Assembly: GCA_002471275.1 (NCBI GenBank)
Contig: DKPQ01000001.1
Span: forward strand, 62,001-126,000
Direction: 5' to 3'
Source of the DNA: Flammeovirgaceae bacterium UBA7330
GTDB taxonomy: Bacteria; Bacteroidota; Bacteroidia; Cytophagales; Cyclobacteriaceae
Length of the DNA stretch: 64,000 bases
The position numbers and the translations under genes were made by a program. The notes below the pieces were generated by a model. The model saw only the letters and a program-made list of their open reading frames with translations, searched no databases and was not told the origin of the DNA. Positions within the stretch are counted from its first letter, which is position 1; every line of letters begins with the position of its first letter. Positions 1-8,649 of the stretch are shown here, piece by piece.

Positions 1-1
1 T

Positions 2-1591
2 TATAAATATCCCAACTATCAGCATGTCATCATCAACCTGGTGAAGAAAGGATTTGTCGTGTTTGCCATTGATCCGGTTGGCCAGGGGGAACGGCTCCAA
101 TACTTCGATCCGGAGACAGGTAAATCTGCTGTTGGAGGACCTACCTCGGAGCATTCCTACCCAGGATTGCAATGCTTCCTGGCCGGAGAATCTGTCAACA
201 AATATTTTATCTGGGATGGGATCAGAGCCATAGATTATTTACATACCAGAAAAGAGGTAGATACGAATCGATTAGGTGTGACTGGTCGATCGGGAGGCGG
301 AACACAATCGGTTTTTATCTCCGCTTTTGATGAGCGTATCAAAGCTGCTGCTCCGGAAAACTATGTGACCAGTCACCGCAGACTGCTGCAAACAAGAGGT
401 CCACAAGATGGTGAACAGAACTATTACCATTGGTTATCCAGCGGTGTAGCCCTTGAAGATCTGCTGATCATGAGAATGCCCAAACCACTACTACTCGTAA
501 CTACAACACGTGATATTTTTAGCATTCAGGGTGCCAGAGAGGTCTATGAGGAGATCTCGAGAGGATATCAGGCGTTTGGATTGCCAGATAATATTGCAAA
601 AGTTGAAGATGATGCCGGGCATTCTTCAACAAAAAGCAACAATGAATCGATATACAAATTTTTCAGGCATCATTTGTCATTCCCGGGAGTTACAGAAGAT
701 GAAGAGATCGTCCCTTTCGAAGTCTCTGAGCTCATGGTCACATCCACAGGTCAGGTGTCGACCTCGATAGATGGTGAGTCTGTATTTAGTCTCAATAAAG
801 AGTTGGCTGAAGAACTCAACAAAACGCTCAATGAAAAGAGAAAGTCTGCTGATTATCTTGAGCAGGCCAAAGGAGAAGCCATGACATTGTCAGGTTTTGA
901 AGCACCCGGAAACCCGGAGTATATTTTGGATGGGTGCTATCAACGGGAAGGATACCGGATTTGCATGTATATCCTGAAAGGCCCGGGAGAAGCGTACGTC
1001 GTTCCACTACTCATGGCCATTCCTGATGGTGAGGGACCCAAACCGGTCATTGTTTCCCTTCACCCGGAGGGTAAGGAGAAGGGGATTGAGATGGAAGAAC
1101 TGATCAGTGAAGGATATGTCGTGGTTGCACCAGACCTGATTGGAGTAGGAGAGACCAAACCTGGAGCTGATTTTGGGCCAGGTCCGGCTTTTGGAGCCAT
1201 GATCCTGGGTAAGAGTGTGGTAGGCTTACAAGCTAGTGATATCGTGAATGTCGTGAATTTTCTGAAGGACCAACCCCTTGTAGATGCTGAAAACATTCAG
1301 GCGATCGCTTTTCAGGAACAGGTGCCGGCGTTGCTGCATGCTGCTGCCTTTAACACTTCAATTAAGGGAGTTGTTCTGGTAGACGGTCCTGAATCTTATT
1401 ACTCGGTGACTCAGGAAAGATTTTATGATTTACCGCTTTCCTTTTCCTGGGGAGTAGCAGGGGCTTTGAAAAGCTATGATCTTCCGGATTTGAAAAACCT
1501 GATCACTGAAAGAAATGGAAGGGTGATCAAATCGAATCCCGACAAAGAGCCTGGATTGTCTGAAGTGTTTATTGACTTGCTAGAAAGGTGA
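2..1591 (+). CDS. Alpha/beta hydrolase, acetyl xylan esterase/dienelactone hydrolase-like, 5'-truncated by window edge
   Basis: The frame is open to the left edge (visible codons begin YKYPNYQHVIINLVKKG), so the true start lies outside the window and the GTG at 41 is only an internal codon. Counted from that GTG, the first hydrolase half has the nucleophile elbow TGRSGGG (Ser about 84), a late acidic segment (TTRDIF) and the terminal histidine in DDAGHSS. A second hydrolase-like half follows after about residue 290 (PVIVSLHPEG, VVVAPDLIGVGET), but where a GxSxG elbow is expected it reads AIAFQEQVP, so this half looks catalytically dead. Family knowledge suggests an esterase acting on acylated glycans or small esters; the substrate is inferred only from the polysaccharide lyase and esterase genes that follow. 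It converges with the lyase gene, 21 bp away. Confidence 0.75.
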   Translation, partial: YKYPNYQHVIINLVKKGFVVFAIDPVGQGERLQYFDPETGKSAVGGPTSEHSYPGLQCFLAGESVNKYFIWDGIRAIDYLHTRKEVDTNRLGVTGRSGGGTQSVFISAFDERIKAAAPENYVTSHRRLLQTRGPQDGEQNYYHWLSSGVALEDLLIMRMPKPLLLVTTTRDIFSIQGAREVYEEISRGYQAFGLPDNIAKVEDDAGHSSTKSNNESIYKFFRHHLSFPGVTEDEEIVPFEVSELMVTSTGQVSTSIDGESVFSLNKELAEELNKTLNEKRKSADYLEQAKGEAMTLSGFEAPGNPEYILDGCYQREGYRICMYILKGPGEAYVVPLLMAIPDGEGPKPVIVSLHPEGKEKGIEMEELISEGYVVVAPDLIGVGETKPGADFGPGPAFGAMILGKSVVGLQASDIVNVVNFLKDQPLVDAENIQAIAFQEQVPALLHAAAFNTSIKGVVLVDGPESYYSVTQERFYDLPLSFSWGVAGALKSYDLPDLKNLITERNGRVIKSNPDKEPGLSEVFIDLLER

Positions 1592-1612
1592 TCTTGTAGA
1601 TAAGCCTAACAG

Positions 1613-3706
1613 TCAAAGTTTTATTTTCAAATCGATTGTTTTACTCTGACCGGAGTATTCTCCATCCGGAAGATTTACTGTCACACTATTTTTCTTGCCG
1701 TTTTTTCTTTCAAAAGAAACAGTGACTTCATCAAGCTTTGTGGTAGGATCGCTCACGGATATTGTATTGGATTTTTTATCGATCACCACCAGGCAGGGAT
1801 CACTGACAGAAAGTGTGAGTTTTTTGGATAATGGGTGAGTTGTGATCTTGTGAAATGCAAATCCCATCCTTTCGGTAGCTATATGTTGGATCGCCTGAAG
1901 GTTTTCATTATTTGAGAGTACTTCGATCGGTGGTTTTTTAGTCAACGCCTGTGTTTCTTCTCTTGAAACTCCGGGGAATACACCATAAGCATATTTCTCA
2001 TCAGTTGGTCTGACTCCATGGTTATGCCACAGGGAAAACACCTCTTTTTGGTACACAGTATCCTCTTCCAATCCGAAAATCCGATGTAAGTTCCCTGATT
2101 TTTCAAGGGCTTCAATTTGCACATTTGACGGAGAATCAGGAAAGATATAGGCCGTGCTGTCATGCCAAACCCATTGGACAGCTTGAAGTGATGAAGCACC
2201 GGATGTATATAGGTCACCATCCACAAAGACTTCACCCTGGAGATTGGATTGGTTGATACCCGTAAATAAGGTGTTTTCATTATTTGAGGTAATACCGGCA
2301 CCCAGGGCTACAAATCCTTCTTCAAACCAAAACCAGGTCTTTTTTCCTGCGGTGGAATTCAACTGCAGATCCATGGCCGATACCCCAAATACTCCATCAG
2401 TGGCTCCTCCAACAAAACTTGTTTGCTGTGTGTATTTCCCTTTTTCCACTGGAACGGTGTCCGGGCTGGTTACTCCCGGAAGCCGGGCCCAATTCCAAAC
2501 AGGAAAGATGTCTTCATATTCGTCACCTCTTCGATAGATGTAGGTTAATCCATAAGGGAGATATCGACCAAGCAGGTTTTCGTGGTTCACATCTGTCTCC
2601 ATACCGATGGTCCGCTCGGAGCACATTTTAACGGTGGTGTAGAAATGGTCCTGATAAGAAACCGTATAGTCTGACCGCCAAAAATGTTTCAATCCATCGA
2701 GCTCCTGAGGTTTGAGATTTCTAATCCTTTCCTGAACTTCGAGATAGGTCTCTTTATATGCCGGATCAGCGGCCATAAGGTAATTCAAAATGGATATTTG
2801 CTTGTCAGCATCCTGGCCGAAACCTGATGGACGCCCTACCTGACGACCCCTGGCATTGTAGTCAAACAGCCCCTTCCAGATCATCCAGCGAGTACCCTGA
2901 AGGAAATAATCCCTTAAAATCCGGATATGCTCCTCAGAAAAAGCATAACTCGTACCCTCCACCATTGAGGCTATCCAGGCGGTTTCTCTCAGGAAATTGC
3001 TGCCATAGCTTCCATTGTAAAGAAAAGGTCCATGCTGGTGAAAACTATAATCCGGTTGAATACCTTCATCGTTGGAAATTACCACAGGATCCATCACTCC
3101 ACGGATGCCAGATTTGATTCGATCAGGATTCTTTTCCAGCACACCCCGATAAAAAACCGAAGTTGAAACCAGGGTTCGGTTCGAGCCGGTCATCCTTGGG
3201 GCAGGGGTCTGGTCTTCGATCATTCGATAGAGCAGGTCATCCCGAATGTGGTCCTGCATCAATATGGCGATGGGCCCCAGATACATTTGCTTGGCAATGT
3301 CATTTTTATACCAATTGACACAGGTTGGGTCTACCTGATACCAGTAGGTGAGCGCTCTTTCGATTCCACCCAGTAGCTCTTTGTCTTGATACAAAGGATC
3401 TGAAGATTGATTGTAGGCAATAGACATCACCAGGATCTTATTCAGCGCACTCAGTGGATCCCAGGAGTTATCCGTGTCAAGGTAATCTACAGAAGTCCAG
3501 CTTCCGTCAAAATGCTGTTCAGCTAAATACTGAGCAGCAGCTTCAAAATCAGGTGTGATGTAGTGATCTACACGAGGCACAAACCCTTTATTTACCAGGG
3601 CATCTTCAATTAATCGTGACTTTAGTAATTCAATTTCTGCATCCTGTGCCTTTACATCTTGTATGCAAAATATTAACAGGGACAACACGAATACTAAAAA
3701 TCTCAT
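1613..3706 (-). CDS. Polysaccharide lyase family 8 (hyaluronate/chondroitin/xanthan lyase-like)
   Basis: A secreted enzyme of 697 residues with a signal peptide ending about residue 20 (VKAQ). The N-terminal alpha/alpha toroid carries the family 8 signatures: NWYKN at 131-135, the catalytic-region SFHQHGPFLYNGSYG (His223/225, Tyr230/234) and NARGRQ at 284-289, followed by a beta-sandwich C-terminal half. Lyases of this family cleave uronic-acid-containing polysaccharides by beta-elimination; which glycan is cut here cannot be told. The length matches the compact members of the family. It is the last gene of a leftward series, with only 3 bp between it and the sugar-isomerase-like gene upstream, so co-transcription is likely. 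Confidence 0.87.
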   Translation of the reverse strand: MRFLVFVLSLLIFCIQDVKAQDAEIELLKSRLIEDALVNKGFVPRVDHYITPDFEAAAQYLAEQHFDGSWTSVDYLDTDNSWDPLSALNKILVMSIAYNQSSDPLYQDKELLGGIERALTYWYQVDPTCVNWYKNDIAKQMYLGPIAILMQDHIRDDLLYRMIEDQTPAPRMTGSNRTLVSTSVFYRGVLEKNPDRIKSGIRGVMDPVVISNDEGIQPDYSFHQHGPFLYNGSYGSNFLRETAWIASMVEGTSYAFSEEHIRILRDYFLQGTRWMIWKGLFDYNARGRQVGRPSGFGQDADKQISILNYLMAADPAYKETYLEVQERIRNLKPQELDGLKHFWRSDYTVSYQDHFYTTVKMCSERTIGMETDVNHENLLGRYLPYGLTYIYRRGDEYEDIFPVWNWARLPGVTSPDTVPVEKGKYTQQTSFVGGATDGVFGVSAMDLQLNSTAGKKTWFWFEEGFVALGAGITSNNENTLFTGINQSNLQGEVFVDGDLYTSGASSLQAVQWVWHDSTAYIFPDSPSNVQIEALEKSGNLHRIFGLEEDTVYQKEVFSLWHNHGVRPTDEKYAYGVFPGVSREETQALTKKPPIEVLSNNENLQAIQHIATERMGFAFHKITTHPLSKKLTLSVSDPCLVVIDKKSNTISVSDPTTKLDEVTVSFERKNGKKNSVTVNLPDGEYSGQSKTIDLKIKL

Positions 3707-3709
3707 AGC

Positions 3710-4672
3710 TTAACGGGCAATCCCAGCTTTTTGCATTTGATCCCTTAATTTTTCCAGGTCTTTAGCCATGACCGTCCTCGCAAACTTCATTTTTTCTTTT
3801 TTGGTCAGCGTTTTTTCCTCCTGTTCATAAATAGGATATTCAAAATGGAGTGTAATTGGACCAGTTAAATTGAGTGCTTTGCATACCTCAAAGTATCTTA
3901 CAAAGTCCACCATCCCTTCCCCCAATGGAATCGTCTGAGGTTTCCAGGATCCATTGTCCTGTTGTATCCATTTAAAATCCTTGATGGCAGTGCATTTTAC
4001 AAAATCTTTGACCAGTTTTAGTCCGGTAGGCCAGGAATTGCCTCCTTCTACGGTAGCGTGTCTGATATCGTATTGAATGCCGATCCATTCCGGATCCATG
4101 TCCTTGAGTAAGTACCAAAGATCCCAAACAGGACCACCAACTCGTTCACCGGCATGGTTCTGATAGGCACCATGGATGCTATATTTTTTATTCAGTTCGG
4201 CAAGTCTGGATACTTTTTCTCTTAATGAAATAAGGTGTTCTTCGATCCCTGATTTTTCATCATACCGGTAATAGGCCATCCGGTAGTATTTCACCCCATG
4301 AGCCCCCGCGGATTTTAGGAGCGGTTCAGTGACAGGGTCATCAGGGTCATTGATGCTTGTAACCATCATGGGCACACTTACGCCTGATTTTTGGATCTTT
4401 TCAATAGCTTCAGGAAGTACCCGAGGTGCTACATCATGTTCTATATGTCCACCTTTACGCACCGTGAGGTCTACACCATCAAAGCCCACATCGCTGATAT
4501 ACTTTCCCAGGTCTTCAAAATCCAGCCATTGTAAGTGCTTGGTGAAAACGCATATGGGGTTTTGTAAAGCCTGTACTTCATAAGATAGGCTGAAAACAGC
4601 ATTTGGCAAGGATAATGAGGCCGCACCAAGTGCTGAGGTCTTAATGAAATTCCTTCGGTCAATGTTGCCCAT
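3710..4672 (-). CDS. Sugar phosphate isomerase/epimerase-like TIM barrel protein, Tat-exported
   Basis: A xylose-isomerase-like TIM barrel (AP endonuclease 2 family fold) of 320 residues. The N-terminus MGNIDRRNFIKTSALGAASL is a twin-arginine signal (RRNFIK), so the protein is probably folded in the cytoplasm and exported. Barrel landmarks are DGVDLTVRKGGH near residue 65, YQNHAGER near 170, GIQYDIRHATVEGG near 200 and the C-terminal LHFEYP. Such proteins act on sugars or inositols, and the exact substrate is unknown. It lies between the esterase (11 bp upstream) and the family 8 lyase (3 bp downstream), which suggests periplasmic processing of the released sugar. Confidence 0.8.
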   Translation of the reverse strand: MGNIDRRNFIKTSALGAASLSLPNAVFSLSYEVQALQNPICVFTKHLQWLDFEDLGKYISDVGFDGVDLTVRKGGHIEHDVAPRVLPEAIEKIQKSGVSVPMMVTSINDPDDPVTEPLLKSAGAHGVKYYRMAYYRYDEKSGIEEHLISLREKVSRLAELNKKYSIHGAYQNHAGERVGGPVWDLWYLLKDMDPEWIGIQYDIRHATVEGGNSWPTGLKLVKDFVKCTAIKDFKWIQQDNGSWKPQTIPLGEGMVDFVRYFEVCKALNLTGPITLHFEYPIYEQEEKTLTKKEKMKFARTVMAKDLEKLRDQMQKAGIAR

Positions 4673-4683
4673 CTTTGTTGTGG

Positions 4684-5559
4684 TTAATACTGGTGGAAAT
4701 GTTTGGTGATGAATGCCAATACTTCAGGTAAAGCCGTTCGCCAGTAATGCCATCCATGGTTACCATCTCTGATTCGGAATTCATGCGGAATTTCTTTTTT
4801 ACGCATTGCAATATGAACAAGGGAGTTGCCTTCATAGAGAAAATCATCATCTCCACAATCGATATACCAACGAACGGATTTGATGTCCTCTACATCACCA
4901 TTTTCAATGAGAGCCAAAGCATTGTGTTTATTGTAGTAGGCCAGCTTATCTTTTTTACTCATGTCTTCAATGCCATTCCTTTTAAGGATTCGATCGATGT
5001 CGTCAGGTGTAGCGGGCCCAATGTAGGCGCTCAACGGGCAAGCTGAAGAGAAAAGGTCCGGACGATGCAGGGCATACATAAAAGTGCCGCCTCCACCCAT
5101 AGACAATCCTGCAACAGCACGGTAGCGTTTTTCACTTTTGATTCTATAAGTCTTTTCGATGTAAGGAATGAATTCATCAAAGAAGAAGTCCTCGTAATTC
5201 CAGTCTCCTTTGGGGCTGTTAAAATAACCTCGCTGCCCAGTATCGGCATCGGGCATCACGATGATCATGGCGGTGGAAGTGCCCTCATTGATGGCTTTGT
5301 CTGCAATATGCAGTACTTCACCAAACTGGACCCAGCCAGTCTGATCGTCTCCCGCTCCATGTAGCAGATATAATACAGGGTAGCTTCGCTCAGAGGTATC
5401 ATAATCCGGAGGAAGATAGATGGCATATTTTCGGTCCATCTTCAGGATCTTGCTTGGAACAGAGAGGTTATCAAGCACTCTTCCTCTTTGGGCAAAAAGA
5501 AGTGTAGGAAGAGAAAGTGCAAATAGCAGGAGTATTTTTTTCATTGGGTTAAGTTTCAT
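4684..5559 (-). CDS. Secreted esterase, CE1/esterase D-type alpha/beta hydrolase
   Basis: A 291-residue hydrolase with a signal peptide ending LLFAQ. The nucleophile elbow is GLSMGGGG (about residues 151-158), preceded by YLLHGAGDD and PDADTG, and the catalytic histidine is probably in RDGNHGWHYW near the C-terminus. Carbohydrate esterase family 1 members of this architecture remove feruloyl or acetyl groups from polysaccharides. A second in-frame ATG five codons in (5544, MKKILLLF) gives a more typical signal peptide and may be the true start. It belongs to the leftward block with the TIM barrel and the lyase, where a deacylating esterase would fit. Confidence 0.82.
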   Translation of the reverse strand: MKLNPMKKILLLFALSLPTLLFAQRGRVLDNLSVPSKILKMDRKYAIYLPPDYDTSERSYPVLYLLHGAGDDQTGWVQFGEVLHIADKAINEGTSTAMIIVMPDADTGQRGYFNSPKGDWNYEDFFFDEFIPYIEKTYRIKSEKRYRAVAGLSMGGGGTFMYALHRPDLFSSACPLSAYIGPATPDDIDRILKRNGIEDMSKKDKLAYYNKHNALALIENGDVEDIKSVRWYIDCGDDDFLYEGNSLVHIAMRKKEIPHEFRIRDGNHGWHYWRTALPEVLAFITKHFHQY

Positions 5560-5584
5560 GAGGTTTAAAAGCTCTACAATTTAA

Positions 5585-6307
5585 TTAATTGTCACAATTC
5601 GCGTCCTTGGTGATTATCTCTACATCCAGATTCTTAAATATAGAGAGGATTGATTGTCGGTCCTGGCCTGCTGCCTGACGGCTATTGAATGGTCCTTTCA
5701 GATGAGTGAGTTCAAACGCTTCGCTGACTATTTCCGGACTGTCACAGGGGAAAATTTGAGAAACATATAATCCGGCAGGATCTGAGAAGCCTCCCTGACT
5801 ATGCCTGAGATAATACCACCATGATTGTTCTTCTGGTTGTCTTTGTGAGCGGGATCCGGTTCGTAAACCCATCTTTTTATCATCGTCAACTTTTCCTGAT
5901 CTGTCAATGGTTTTTCCATTATAGATCTTTATTTGATGGATCTTATTGTTGGTTAGGTGTATAGCGACCATTCCCCTGCTAATTTCGTCAACGCTATCTG
6001 TGAAGATCCACTCAGCCATGGCCATGGTATTGTCTGCCACCAGGTGCTGAATCGTGATTTTTGGTTGCTTGTAAACCGTATGAAGAAATCGGAAATTTTT
6101 ATTCAGTACGATCAGTGCACTGCTGTCGGAGCGGGAGCCGTCCACAAGGCAGATAGCCTTTGGGGAAATGAAGTTCTCCAGGTCCTGGTACTGTTGATTG
6201 TAGGACTCAATGATGCCAATAAGGAGGGCGCGTGAATTATTTTGTGCATTCAGTTCGACTGTTGTGAATATGGCCAGGATCAGAAATACTTTCAAGAAAA
6301 TATGCAT
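5585..6307 (-). CDS. Secreted protein with NTF2/SnoaL-like N-terminal region, unknown function
   Basis: 240 residues with a signal peptide (ends about LNAQ, residue 22). The first half (ALLIGIIESYNQQYQDLENF ... AMAEWIFTD ... IHLTNNKIHQIKIYNGKT) has the cone-fold rhythm of NTF2/SnoaL-like domains, with no obvious catalytic pair. The second half is not recognised. It includes several Arg/Gln-rich stretches and two Cys (FPCDSPE, DANCDN) that could form a disulfide after export. It is the first gene of the leftward esterase, isomerase and lyase series, 25 bp before the esterase. The role is unknown. Confidence 0.6.
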   Translation of the reverse strand: MHIFLKVFLILAIFTTVELNAQNNSRALLIGIIESYNQQYQDLENFISPKAICLVDGSRSDSSALIVLNKNFRFLHTVYKQPKITIQHLVADNTMAMAEWIFTDSVDEISRGMVAIHLTNNKIHQIKIYNGKTIDRSGKVDDDKKMGLRTGSRSQRQPEEQSWWYYLRHSQGGFSDPAGLYVSQIFPCDSPEIVSEAFELTHLKGPFNSRQAAGQDRQSILSIFKNLDVEIITKDANCDN

Positions 6308-6454
6308 AGATCAAAAATGCATATTATTACTGTTTATGGCGGGTTTTTCGAATTCATTTTTTTGCTTGAGTCAAAAAATCATGTCATCACTGTTCTGGGA
6401 ACTAAACCAGGTTTTAGCCCTCAAAGAGTCATGGTGCCCACTCATTATTATGCA

Positions 6455-6757
6455 TCAAAAGAGACTCCCCCTGGAGATGAATTGATCGTCTGTATCGAAG
6501 ATATTGAAGCTGGTTTTCCCAAGCATTTTACCATAGGCTATAAAATTGCCGGAGGCGTCAAAAAGATTGAAACGGTCTTTGGAGATAAATCTTCCGGTAG
6601 AAAGAAACTTGCCATTAGGGTCGAACACACTCAAGGTGGTATTGTTGATGATGCTACCGGAAGAAATGTATTTTCCGTTCTTATCAAAAATGGTGATTCG
6701 ATAATGTTTTTTGGGTGCTGTTCTGGTGCCTGTATTTCTTTTTCTGTAGGGACTCAT
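6455..6757 (-). CDS. Small FDxxGxFIS tandem-repeat protein
   Basis: A 100-residue protein starting MSPYRKRNTG. A TTG further up (6805) would add 16 residues, but the ATG is preferred because the repeats begin right after it. Four copies of a roughly 21-residue unit run to the end: ITIFDKNGKYISSG, LSVFDPNGKFLSTG, FNLFDASGNFIAYG and FNIFDTDDQFISRG, each followed by a short variable linker. The pattern of hydrophobic-x-hydrophobic-F-D-x-x-G-x-F-I-S-x-G predicts repeated beta hairpins, as in MORN-like or solenoid folds. No signal peptide or catalytic motif is seen. A longer frame on the opposite strand has no such order and is taken as a shadow. Confidence 0.7.
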   Translation of the reverse strand: MSPYRKRNTGTRTAPKKHYRITIFDKNGKYISSGSIINNTTLSVFDPNGKFLSTGRFISKDRFNLFDASGNFIAYGKMLGKTSFNIFDTDDQFISRGSLF

Positions 6758-6829
6758 AAAGTCATAAATGTATAATAAATAATCTAACGTCCAGTCGGAC
6801 AACAATATTTTGACAAAATACGTGCCTGG

Positions 6830-7300
6830 CTAATCTATAACTTCTCCAAATAGATCAATCAACTTGTTTCTTCGATAAGTAAAGATTTCTTCCAGTTTAT
6901 TTTTGATCAGTAATGCATTGGCAACTTTGCCAAGGATACCAAATGGTGGCTCATAGGTAATCAGGTCAGTCATTAATACGCCTTTTTTAGTAGGTATAAG
7001 CTTGTGCTCATGATGCCAGATCTTATAAGGACCTGATCGCTGCTCATCTACGAAATATTTTCCTGGGTCCACATGCGTGATCTCTGTCAACCAGTTGGAT
7101 TTGAAACCAGGTATCGGACTTATTTTGTAACTGATCATCATTCCCTGATACATCTTCTCGGGCAGGTATTTAGTGGTGATATCAAAACCCATATAAGAAG
7201 GAGTGATCTTCTTGAGATTTGCTGGAGATGATATAAAGTCCCAGAGTTGTTCCATTGACGCATTGAGTACCTGTTCTTTATAAAACTGATATGTTGCCAT
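6830..7300 (-). CDS. SRPBCC (START-like) ligand-binding protein
   Basis: 156 residues from the ATG giving MATYQFYKEQVLNAS; an upstream ATG at 7336 would add 12 residues without family resemblance. The helix-grip fold signature is clear: the opening beta strand, SMEQLWDFISSPANLKKITP, the mid-protein WLTEITHVDPGKYFVDEQRSGPYKIWHHEHKL, and a long C-terminal helix (LEEIFTYRRNKLIDLF). Members bind small hydrophobic ligands or act as polyketide-cyclase-like proteins; Bacteroidota homologues are often annotated as cell-division inhibitor SulA-like or SRPBCC. No partner gene is evident, and the ligand is unknown. Confidence 0.82.
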   Translation of the reverse strand: MATYQFYKEQVLNASMEQLWDFISSPANLKKITPSYMGFDITTKYLPEKMYQGMMISYKISPIPGFKSNWLTEITHVDPGKYFVDEQRSGPYKIWHHEHKLIPTKKGVLMTDLITYEPPFGILGKVANALLIKNKLEEIFTYRRNKLIDLFGEVID

Positions 7301-7372
7301 GATAGTAAACTGATTTAGTATAAAATCAATTGGCATGGCTTAATGTTTATATTGAAATCATTTTTCTACCTA

Positions 7373-8317
7373 CTATTCTGTCAGCCAACTCATCCTGCCT
7401 GCCCAATCGTCGAGATAAACTTTTCTGAATTTGTTGACCGTTTTAGCACCAGGCCGGTTGTTTTCAATGAGTGAATCTACGGGGTTGTCTGTCCAGTATT
7501 GTGGTCCGTGGTTTGTGCGAACGTAAGCACCTCCCCAGCTTTCATCTTCAGGGTTATCAGGGTCACCATGGAGTAGATACAATACGGATGGTGTATCACC
7601 CATTTTGATGTCTTTTTTCTGGGAATAATAGAGATCACCCAGTGCTCCATGTCCCTTCACATGTGTTTCAACAAAAGACAGGTTTCCATAGTCCTCCTCC
7701 TGATAGCCTCCCATATACATTCCACGAAAAGTAGTATTGCTCTCAATCCACCACAGGTCCGGGTGAGTGTGATAAATGTAGTCTCTGGACAGTGAGTCCT
7801 GTACAGTATTCCAGGAACCAATAGAATACACTCGAAGGACTTTTTTGATGTCCGGGGAATCATGTAGTGCTTGCGCCACATCAGTAATTGATCCCCATAC
7901 CAGCACATATAAAGGATCATCTGTATCTTTTGCCTGGCTGATGATCCATTGTGCACCTACACTTAGTTCACTAGGTTCAGGTGTCTTCTGCGCATCAATG
8001 GCTCCTTGCTTTGTGATTTCTCTGAGATAGTCCGGGGAAGGGAATTTCTCGCTTTTTGCTTTCATTTTTGGAAAGTCCTTTTCGTAAGCATCAATGGCTT
8101 CCATGATATGTGAAGCCCGGCCGTCGTGTGGAGGTGAACTGACCAATCCCTTGATATCAAAACGATCTGCATACAGGAAGAAGTGTACCATGGACTGGAA
8201 GTCATCCGGGTCACTTCCTCCGATATCAGTGGATACAATCACCTGTGGGCGTGTTTCCTGACTTTCTTGAGAACAACTAAAAAAAACGATTGGAATAAGA
8301 AATAATAGTGTTTTCAT
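7373..8317 (-). CDS. DUF1593 nucleoside-hydrolase-like lipoprotein
   Basis: A 314-residue lipoprotein (lipobox IVFFSC, Cys15). After the anchor comes STDIGGSDPDDFQSMVHFF (about residues 29-47), the Asp-rich calcium site typical of the nucleoside hydrolase fold, then VLVWGSITDVAQAL and the C-terminal LLHGDPDNPEDESWGG. DUF1593 proteins are found in polysaccharide-degrading marine bacteria and often associate with pectin or cellulose systems, so a glycoside or nucleoside hydrolase role is plausible but not shown. A TAATTTTG -7-like box lies just upstream on the coding strand (8331-8338), leaving a very short leader. Confidence 0.82.
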   Translation of the reverse strand: MKTLLFLIPIVFFSCSQESQETRPQVIVSTDIGGSDPDDFQSMVHFFLYADRFDIKGLVSSPPHDGRASHIMEAIDAYEKDFPKMKAKSEKFPSPDYLREITKQGAIDAQKTPEPSELSVGAQWIISQAKDTDDPLYVLVWGSITDVAQALHDSPDIKKVLRVYSIGSWNTVQDSLSRDYIYHTHPDLWWIESNTTFRGMYMGGYQEEDYGNLSFVETHVKGHGALGDLYYSQKKDIKMGDTPSVLYLLHGDPDNPEDESWGGAYVRTNHGPQYWTDNPVDSLIENNRPGAKTVNKFRKVYLDDWAGRMSWLTE

Positions 8318-8649
8318 GGATTTGTTGGTGCAAAATTATTTTGGTTTGATGGATGAATAAAAGGTTATCCAATCCTGATTATAGCTATTGTGGTTACTTA
8401 TTTCCCACATATTCAATTCAGTATAAATCCTGATATCCGATAGCTTGGGTTACCAGTAACTTGCAGTATTACATTCTACCAGCTATAGGCTTAGGTCTGG
8501 GGGTAATTTAAAGTGTATTTTCACAATCTTCATGAGTGGCTTTAATCCCCAGCCCTTTATTATTTAACCACCCACGAAGTTTTTCTAATAAGAATGATGA
8601 AGTTAATATATAACTGTCTAATTATTATACTTCCTCTGTTTATTGAGAC
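8318..8649. other. Intergenic region, no gene seen
   Basis: About 330 AT-rich bases between two leftward genes. The only element I can point to is the TAATTTTG -7-like box near the left end, which would serve the DUF1593 gene. No hairpin followed by a T-run, no long inverted repeat and no convincing short open frame were found. Confidence 0.5.

Noticed and set aside
6242..6775. A 177-residue plus-strand frame opposite the repeat-protein gene
   Set aside because: Its product shows no domain order and overlaps the start of the secreted NTF2-like gene, while the minus strand encodes four clean repeats.
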